Source of the DNA: an uncultured Solirubrobacter sp.
GTDB taxonomy: Bacteria > Actinomycetota > Thermoleophilia > Solirubrobacterales > Solirubrobacteraceae
Length of the DNA stretch: 6,569 nt
NCBI GenBank assembly: GCA_937871635.1
Contig: CALMNS010000052.1
Span: forward strand, 1-6,569
Direction: 5' to 3'
Shown: one piece after another, positions 1-6,569 of the stretch
Layout of the letters: each line of letters starts with the position of its first letter
Numbering within the stretch: the first letter of the stretch is position 1
Notes under the pieces: model-generated
Seen by the model: the letters and a program-made list of their open reading frames with translations, nothing else
What the model was told of the DNA's origin: nothing
Databases searched by the model: none
Made by a program: the position numbers and the translations under genes

Positions 1-903
1 GGCCTGGGTCGGGGTCAGCGCGGTGCCCATCAGCCCGACGGCGTTCTCGACCCCCGCCTGGCGCAGGGCGATGACGTCCGTGTAGCCCTCGGCCAGCACC
101 ACCGCACCCTCCCGGGAGGCCGCCACGCGGGCGAGGTCGTAGCCGTAGACCTGCCGGCCCTTGGTGAAGACCTCGGTCTCGCTCGTGTTGACGTACTTCG
201 GGCCCTGGCCTTCGCGCATCGCCCGCGCGCCGAAGCCGAGCACGCGCCCGCGGCGGTCGGCGAGCGGGAACATGATCCGGCCGCGGAAGGCGTCGTAGAC
301 CCGGCCCTGGCCGCCGTCGCGCCCCTGCGCCCGGCGCAGCAGGCCGACCGCCCAGAGCTCCTGCGCGGAGTAGCCCGCGCGCCGCGACGCGGTCAGGACC
401 CGATCCCACGCCGAGGGCGCGTAGCCGACCCGGTACTCGCGCAGCGCCCCCTCGGTGAGCCCCCGGCCGAGCAGGTAGCGCCGGGCGTCGAGGGCCTCGT
501 CGGCCTCCCACAGCACGCGGACGTAGTAGGCGGCGGTGCGCTCGAGGAGCGCCAGCAGCCGGTCGCGCCGCGCGCGCTTCTCGGCGGCCTGGGGATCCTC
601 CTCGACCGGCTCGAGCTCGATCCCCGACCGCTCGGCGAGCACCTCGAGCGCCTCAGTGAAGCCGAGGCCCTCCGTCTCCATCACGAACGAGAAGACGTCG
701 CCCCCGGCGCCGCAGCCGAAGCAGTGGTAGAGCTTCTCGACCGGGTCGATCCCGAACGACGGGGAGCGCTCCTCATGAAACGGGCACAGGCCGGTCAGCC
801 GGCGCTGGCCGGCGCGCTTGAGCTCAGTCTTCTGCTCCACCACGGCCACGAAGTCCACCGCGTCGCGCACCCGCTCGCGCGCGTCGTCCGCGTAGCGGGC
901 CAC
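1..903 (-). CDS. dnaG: DNA primase DnaG (3' end beyond window)
   Basis: DnaG makes the short RNA primers for DNA replication, acting with the replicative helicase at the fork. The visible 301 residues begin MARYADDARERV (GTG start). The CHC2 zinc-binding domain follows, with ligands C40, H43, C61 and C64 in the motifs LCPFHEERSPSF and YHCFGCGAGGD. The Toprim-N (RNA polymerase core) region follows, including FRGRIMFPLADRRGRVLGFG. The Toprim domain begins with AEGYTDV, whose metal-binding glutamate is E272. The window ends about 30 residues later, at GLMGTALTPTQA, so the rest of Toprim and the helicase-binding C-terminus are not seen. The GTG start is chosen because it puts the zinc ligands at the numbering I recall for E. 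coli DnaG and lies just after the dgt stop. Seven bases separate the genes, so they are probably co-transcribed. No strong Shine-Dalgarno is visible; only a GGGG run within the end of dgt. The frame is open throughout and identity is secure. Confidence 0.97.
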   Translation of the reverse strand, partial: MARYADDARERVRDAVDFVAVVEQKTELKRAGQRRLTGLCPFHEERSPSFGIDPVEKLYHCFGCGAGGDVFSFVMETEGLGFTEALEVLAERSGIELEPVEEDPQAAEKRARRDRLLALLERTAAYYVRVLWEADEALDARRYLLGRGLTEGALREYRVGYAPSAWDRVLTASRRAGYSAQELWAVGLLRRAQGRDGGQGRVYDAFRGRIMFPLADRRGRVLGFGARAMREGQGPKYVNTSETEVFTKGRQVYGYDLARVAASREGAVVLAEGYTDVIALRQAGVENAVGLMGTALTPTQA

Positions 904-910
904 CGGCCGG

Positions 911-1891
911 CTAGGCCCCGGCGAAGCCGCGCGGCACCGCCCGCTCGCTGTACGCGCGGATCGCGAAGCGGTCAGTCATGCCCGCGAGGTAGTCCATGAC
1001 GCGGTCCGCCTCGTCCGCCCCGTCGGCCTCCTCCGGCAGCTCCTCCGGGTGCTCGCAGAACCAGTCGAAGAGCGTGACGAGGACCCGCTCGATCCGCTCG
1101 TGCTCCTCGCGCGCCTTCGCGCCGAGGTAGACGCGGGCGAACATGAACTCGCGCAGGCGCAGCATCGCCGGCCCGACCTCGGGCCCCTGGACGACGTCGC
1201 CCGCCGCGCCCGAGTGCTCGACCAGGTCGTGGACCAGCGTGTCGATCCGCTTGGAGCCGGACGAGCCGAGCGTGGCGATCGCCTCGGCGGGGAGGTCCGC
1301 GGGAGTGATCACCCCGGCGCGCAGGGCGTCGTCGATGTCGTGGTTGATGTAGGCGATGCGATCCACCAGGCGGACGATCCGCCCCTCGAGCGACGCGGAC
1401 GGCGCGATCCCCGAGGAGTGGCGGAGGATCCCGTCGCGCACCGGGTCGGTCAGGTTGAGCCGCTCGATCTCGTCGACGACCCGGAGCGAGTGCTCGTTGT
1501 GACGGAAGGCCCTGCCGAACACCGCGCGGCCGCGACGGTCGAGCACCTCCTCGCCGATGTGGCCGAACGGCGGGTGCCCGAGGTCGTGCCCGAGGCCGAT
1601 CGCCTCCACCAGGTCCTCGTTGAGCCCGAGCGCCCGGGCGACCGTCCGCGAGATCTGGGTCGTCTCGAGCGTGTGGGTGAGCCGCGTGCGGTAGTGGTCG
1701 CCCTCCGGGGCGACGAAGACCTGCGTCTTGCCCTTCAGCCGGCGGAACGCCCGCGAGTGGACGATCCGGTCGCGGTCGCGCTGGAAGGGCGTGCGCAGCG
1801 AGCACTCCTCCTCCGGCCGGGCGCGCGCCGCCCCCGCGGACGGGACCGCGAGGTCCGAGAGCGAGGAGGCCAGGGCCGACACCCCGACCAT
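911..1891 (-). CDS. dgt: Deoxyguanosinetriphosphate triphosphohydrolase-like protein (HD domain)
   Basis: This family hydrolyses dNTPs, classically dGTP, to the deoxynucleoside plus triphosphate and so tunes dNTP pools in the cytoplasm. The protein has 326 residues. The dGTPase signature RDRIVHSRAFRRLKGKTQVF is at about residues 40-59. The metal-binding H...HD...D set is visible: H73 in RLTHTLE, H102-D103 in GLGHDLGHPPFGH, and D177 in LVDRIAYINHDIDD. It is shorter than the roughly 420-430-residue mycobacterial Dgt and fits the shorter 'dGTPase-like' type, so substrate preference cannot be read from sequence. The ATG at 1889-1891 is the first start in a frame open from a stop near 1949. Its ribosome site is weak, and GTG codons at residues 2 and 4 are alternatives. 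The first 25 or so residues are low-complexity Ala/Ser. Upstream is an 88-base gap after ppdK; downstream dnaG starts 7 bases after the TAG stop. The pairing links dNTP supply with replication priming. Confidence 0.95.
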   Translation of the reverse strand: MVGVSALASSLSDLAVPSAGAARARPEEECSLRTPFQRDRDRIVHSRAFRRLKGKTQVFVAPEGDHYRTRLTHTLETTQISRTVARALGLNEDLVEAIGLGHDLGHPPFGHIGEEVLDRRGRAVFGRAFRHNEHSLRVVDEIERLNLTDPVRDGILRHSSGIAPSASLEGRIVRLVDRIAYINHDIDDALRAGVITPADLPAEAIATLGSSGSKRIDTLVHDLVEHSGAAGDVVQGPEVGPAMLRLREFMFARVYLGAKAREEHERIERVLVTLFDWFCEHPEELPEEADGADEADRVMDYLAGMTDRFAIRAYSERAVPRGFAGA

Positions 1892-1946
1892 TCTCGCAGC
1901 CGCCCCGGGCGCGTCGGGCGCGGCGCGTACTTTTGTTTCGTCCTTC

Positions 1947-1968
1947 GATCACCGCTGGGGCGGCGATC
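1947..1968 (-). terminator. Hairpin in the ppdK-dgt gap, possible terminator or attenuator
   Basis: The 88 bases between the ppdK stop and the dgt start contain a near-perfect inverted repeat. On the minus (transcribed) strand it reads GAUCGCCGC, a four-base CCCA loop, then GCGGUGAUC: a 9-bp stem with one G-U wobble. On the plus strand the same position is an A-C mismatch, so the structure is stronger in ppdK-to-dgt RNA, as expected for a functional element. What follows on the minus strand is A-rich (about 1931-1946), not a U-tract, so it is not a classical intrinsic terminator. It could instead be an actinobacterial U-less terminator, a 3'-end stabiliser for the ppdK message or an RNA processing site. 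I found no convincing promoter for dgt in the rest of the gap. Confidence 0.45.
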
Positions 1969-1979
1969 TCCGGACGACG

Positions 1980-4596
<2,617 letters not shown>

Positions 4597-4610
<14 letters not shown>

Positions 4611-5334
4611 GAGAGGACCCTACCCCGCGCAGGCGCAGGTTCGCGTGGTGCTCGAGCGTGGAGAGGATGGCGCGCTCGGCCTGCTGCAGCGCCCGCGCGG
4701 GCGCGACAGGGGCGGCGGCGAGCGGCGAGCCGAGCGCGGCGACGAGGAAGTCGTGGGCGTCCTGGGAAAGCGGGAAGGCGTTGGCCTCGCAGGCCGAGCA
4801 GACCACCCCGCCCGCCGCGCCGGAGAACCCGGAGAGGTGCTCGCGCTCCCCGCAAGTCGCGCACGCCGCGAGCTGGGGGGTGAAGCCGGCGGCGAGCATG
4901 AGCTTGAGGCGGAAAGCCAGCGCGTTGTGGGTCGTGGCGTGGGCGGCCGGGTCGGCGTCGAGCAGCGCGAGCTCGTTGGCCAGCAGGTGGTAGACGCCGG
5001 GGTGCCGGTCGCCGGGATCGAACATCCGGTCCACCGCGTCGGCGGCGCGGGCGGCGACGTCGAGCGCCCCGCCGTGCTCGCGCAGGTGACGGTGCCCGGC
5101 GAGGGTCGCCGCGCTGGTGACGGTGAGCAGGTCGCTGCGCCCCTCGTAGAGCACGAGATCGAGCCGGAAGAACGGCTCCAGGCGCCCGCCGAAGCGCGAG
5201 CGGGCCTTGCGCACGCCCTTGGCGATGGCGCTCAGCCGCCCATGCTCCGGCGTGAAGACGTGGAGGATCCGGTCGGCCTCGCCGTAACGGATCGAGCGCA
5301 GGACGATGCCCTCCGTCTTCCGGGTTCCGGGCAT
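4597..5334 (-). CDS. recO: DNA repair protein RecO
   Basis: RecO works with RecR (and RecF) to load RecA onto SSB-coated single-stranded DNA and also anneals strands, in gap repair and recombination. The 245-residue protein has the usual length. Its N-terminal OB fold begins RKTEGIVLRSIRYGEADRIL and continues through FTPEHGRLSAIAKGVRKARS and FGGRLEPFFRLDLVLYEG. The helical C-terminal half carries a CxxC...CxxC zinc motif, C158/C161 (CATCG) and C179/C182 (CSAC), present in many RecO proteins though lost in E. coli. The ATG at 5332-5334 is preceded by GGACTG, giving a short GGA ribosome site, and leaves only 24 bases to the divergent glutaredoxin start. The stop lies 14 bases inside ppdK, so the two are very likely one transcript. 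No recO promoter was recognised; any such promoter must overlap the glutaredoxin 5' end. Confidence 0.96.
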
Positions 5335-5345
5335 CAGTCCGTGGC

Positions 5346-5351
5346 TACACT
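5346..5351 (+). promoter_or_regulatory. -10-like box for a leaderless glutaredoxin transcript
   Basis: TACACT fits the actinobacterial -10 consensus TAnnnT. It ends 7 bases before the GTG at 5359-5361, which would place transcription initiation on that GTG and give a leaderless mRNA. This agrees with the lack of any Shine-Dalgarno before either candidate start. The -35 region is poor (only GGTTCC/TTCCGG at about 5323-5330), which is common in actinobacteria. The box sits within the 24 bases between two divergent genes, so it also overlaps the recO 5' region. Confidence 0.5.
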
Positions 5352-5358
5352 TTCTGAA

Positions 5359-5607
5359 GTGACCATCACCGTCTACACCACCGATCCCTGCGGCTACTGT
5401 CGCGCCGCCAAGGCGCTCCTCGACAAGAAGTCGATCCCGTACGAGGAGATCAACCTGGCCCGCGACGCGGACGGCCGCTCGCTCCTCGCGGAGAAGACCG
5501 GGATGATGACGTTCCCCCAGATCATCATCGACGGGGAGCCGCTGGGCGGCTACCAGGAGCTGGCGCAGGCCGACCGGGACGGGCGCCTGGCGGGTCTGGC
5601 GGCCTAG
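5359..5607 (+). CDS. Glutaredoxin (Grx3-like, CGYC active site)
   Basis: This is a small thiol-disulfide oxidoreductase with the thioredoxin fold, cytoplasmic, reducing disulfides or glutathione/mycothiol mixed disulfides and possibly ribonucleotide reductase. From the GTG at 5359 it has 82 residues. Strand 1 is TITVYTTDP, followed by the active site C11-G-Y-C14, helix RAAKALLDKKSI, strand YEEINL, the cis-proline region MTFPQIIIDGEPLGGY (P53) and a short C-terminal helix. That is a complete fold at normal glutaredoxin length. E. coli glutaredoxins have CPYC; the Gly for Pro is a modest variation that can alter redox potential. A GTG at 5341 would add six residues (VATLSE), but it has no ribosome site, and the -10-like box fits 5359 better. 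The frame is open further upstream only because it runs antisense to recO. The last 83 bases overlap the antisense end of fpg. The thiol cofactor is unknown; a mycoredoxin role is possible. Confidence 0.93.
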   Translation: MTITVYTTDPCGYCRAAKALLDKKSIPYEEINLARDADGRSLLAEKTGMMTFPQIIIDGEPLGGYQELAQADRDGRLAGLAA

Positions 5608-6430
5608 CCGTCCGCGGCCGCGGCTGGCACGTCTCGCAGACGTAGGTACCGCGCCCGCCGACCACGAGCTTGCGCACGAGCGTGCCGCAGCTCGGGCACG
5701 GCTCGCCGGCCCGGCGGTGGACGAGGAACTCGTCCTGGAAGGAGCCCTGGACGCCGTCCGGGTGGCGGAAGTCGTCGATGGTGGCGCCCTTCGCCTCGAC
5801 GCCCGCGGCGAGCGCCGCGACGACCGCGTCGCGCAGCGCGACGACCTGCGGGCGGCGGAGGCGGTCGGCCGGGCGCAGCGGATGGATCCGCGCCCGGTGC
5901 AGCGCCTCGTCGGCGTAGATGTTCCCGACGCCGGCGATCCGCGTCTGGTCGAGCAGGAACGACTTGACGGGGGTGCGACTGGCCCGCGTGAGGGCGAGGA
6001 GGTGCGCCGGGGTGAAGGCCGGGTCGAACGGCTCGACGCCGAGCCGCGCCCCGAGGAACGCCTCGAGCGCCGGGCGGCCGAGGGCCAGCTCCCCCGTCCC
6101 GAAGCGCCGCGGATCGGAGAAGGTCAGGACGGGCGCGCCGTCGAGGTAGAAGCGCACGCGCGAGTAGTCCGCCGCGGAGGCCAGGAGCAGCGTGCCGGTC
6201 ATCCGCAGGTGCAGCAGCAGGAAGGCCTCGCCGGCGAGCTCCCAGACGAGGTACTTGCCGCGCCGCCCGAGCCGCTCGACCGTCCGCCCCTCGACCGCGG
6301 CGGCCAGGGCTGCGGGGGCCAGCGGAAGCGCGAACCGTGGGTCGAGGATCTCGAGCCGCGTGAGCCGGCGGCCCTCGACGTGTGGCGCCAGGTGCCGGCG
6401 GATCGTCTCGACCTCGGGCAGCTCGGGCAT
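5525..6430 (-). CDS. mutM: Formamidopyrimidine-DNA glycosylase (Fpg/MutM)
   Basis: Fpg is a bifunctional base-excision repair enzyme that removes 8-oxoguanine and formamidopyrimidines and cleaves at the abasic site by beta,delta-elimination. The start MPELPEVETIRRHL is diagnostic: P2 is the Schiff-base nucleophile and E3 is catalytic, which fixes the ATG at 6428-6430. Also visible are K59 in RRGKYLVW, LHLRMTG (R76, M77), SDPRRFG (R108/R109), GVGNIYADE (N170) and a zinc finger C245-x2-C248...C265-x2-C268 with R260 in GGRGTYVC. Normal family members end a few residues after the final CxxCQ. Here 33 more residues follow, almost entirely Pro, Arg, Ala and Gly, and the last 27 or so are antisense to the glutaredoxin. 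This tail is probably read-through rather than a domain; a one-base indel is an alternative cause. The start abuts the TAA of the upstream gene with a good AGGAG ribosome site, so the two are probably one operon. Confidence 0.96.
   Translation of the reverse strand: MPELPEVETIRRHLAPHVEGRRLTRLEILDPRFALPLAPAALAAAVEGRTVERLGRRGKYLVWELAGEAFLLLHLRMTGTLLLASAADYSRVRFYLDGAPVLTFSDPRRFGTGELALGRPALEAFLGARLGVEPFDPAFTPAHLLALTRASRTPVKSFLLDQTRIAGVGNIYADEALHRARIHPLRPADRLRRPQVVALRDAVVAALAAGVEAKGATIDDFRHPDGVQGSFQDEFLVHRRAGEPCPSCGTLVRKLVVGGRGTYVCETCQPRPRTARPPDPPGARPGRPAPAPGSRPAAPRR
5604..5627. other. GC-rich palindrome at the convergent gene ends
   Basis: The glutaredoxin stop sits in CTAG (5604-5607). The bases from 5604 to 5610 can pair with 5621 to 5627, giving a 7-bp stem with one G-U pair and a ten-base loop. 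The loop and arm contain the perfect 12-base palindrome CCGCGGCCGCGG at 5612-5623. It sits where a two-way terminator for the converging genes would be expected, but there is no U-tract on either strand and such palindromes are common at this base composition. It also lies in the stretch where an indel would change the end of Fpg. Confidence 0.25.
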
Positions 6431-6569
6431 TTAGAAGCGCTCCTGGCGGGCCAGCCACGACCGCAGGTCGCGCTCGAGCCGGCGGCGCCCGATGCCGAGC
6501 GTCCGGCGCAGCGCCCGGTCCGTGGTCCGCGGATCGCCCGCCGCGCCGCCGAGGCGCTCGTCGTTGAAC
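6431..6569 (-). CDS. C-terminal 45 codons of an unrecognised protein
   Basis: A minus-strand frame enters from the right edge and ends at TAA (6431-6433), one base before the fpg ATG. The visible residues run FNDERLGGAAGDPRTTDRAL at the window edge and continue RRTLGIGRRRLERDLRSWLA to the end RQERF. It is very basic and probably helical. The abutting stop and start, and a ribosome site for fpg inside this frame, argue that it is a real gene translated before fpg. I do not recognise the family from this fragment. The Arg-rich amphipathic helix could be a nucleic-acid-contacting tail, but that is only a guess. Confidence 0.6.
   Translation of the reverse strand, partial: FNDERLGGAAGDPRTTDRALRRTLGIGRRRLERDLRSWLARQERF
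6440..6444 (-). promoter_or_regulatory. Shine-Dalgarno site of fpg within the upstream gene
   Basis: On the minus strand AGGAG lies 9 bases before the fpg ATG, inside the last codons of the upstream gene. It is the clearest ribosome site in the window. With the TAA directly followed by ATG, it points to translational coupling of fpg to its neighbour. Confidence 0.7.

Noticed and set aside
1931..1946. The T-rich plus-strand run near the hairpin as an intrinsic terminator tail
   Set aside because: On the plus strand it precedes the hairpin, and on the minus strand it reads as A-rich, so it is on the wrong side for a U-tract in either direction.
972..1952. A second minus-strand frame overlapping dgt in another phase
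   Set aside because: The product is a Pro/Arg/Gly-rich string, while the other phase carries all dGTPase motifs.
5341..5343. GTG at 5341 as the glutaredoxin start
   Set aside because: It is possible, but it would place the -10-like box inside the gene, has no ribosome site and adds residues the fold does not need. Kept as an alternative only.

Overview
The window is very G+C-rich by eye, uses GTG as well as ATG starts, and is packed with housekeeping genes at almost no spacing. This fits a high-GC Actinomycetota chromosome. The order recO, ppdK, dgt, dnaG and the protein style suggest a deep-branching class such as Thermoleophilia. That placement is inference from remembered gene order, not a search.

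Layout, right to left, because nearly everything is on the minus strand. (1) At the right edge is the last 45 codons of an unrecognised gene, whose TAA stop directly abuts the ATG of mutM/fpg (8-oxoguanine DNA glycosylase, 6430 down to 5525). (2) A small glutaredoxin on the plus strand (about 5359-5607) converges on fpg, and the two reading frames overlap tail to tail by 83 bases. (3) Only 24 bases separate the glutaredoxin from the divergent recO (5334-4597). Those bases hold a TACACT -10-like box placed correctly for a leaderless glutaredoxin mRNA. (4) recO overlaps full-length ppdK (pyruvate phosphate dikinase, 4610-1980) by 14 bases. (5) An 88-base gap containing a strong hairpin follows, then dgt (dNTP triphosphohydrolase, 1891-911). 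(6) Seven bases later comes dnaG (primase, 903 to the left edge), cut off inside its Toprim domain.

Most of the genes serve DNA metabolism: priming (DnaG), dNTP pool control (Dgt), recombinational repair (RecO), oxidative base repair (Fpg) and thiol redox (glutaredoxin). PPDK is the central-carbon outlier, linking pyruvate and phosphoenolpyruvate.

I see no mobile element, CRISPR array, tRNA, rRNA or obvious new system. The observations most worth checking are: a PPDK whose regulatory-threonine position (two residues before the catalytic histidine) is alanine, with no PDRP-type regulator gene alongside; the leaderless glutaredoxin promoter squeezed against recO; and an atypical Pro/Arg-rich Fpg tail antisense to the glutaredoxin, which a one-base indel would remove so that both genes ended on one CTAG.
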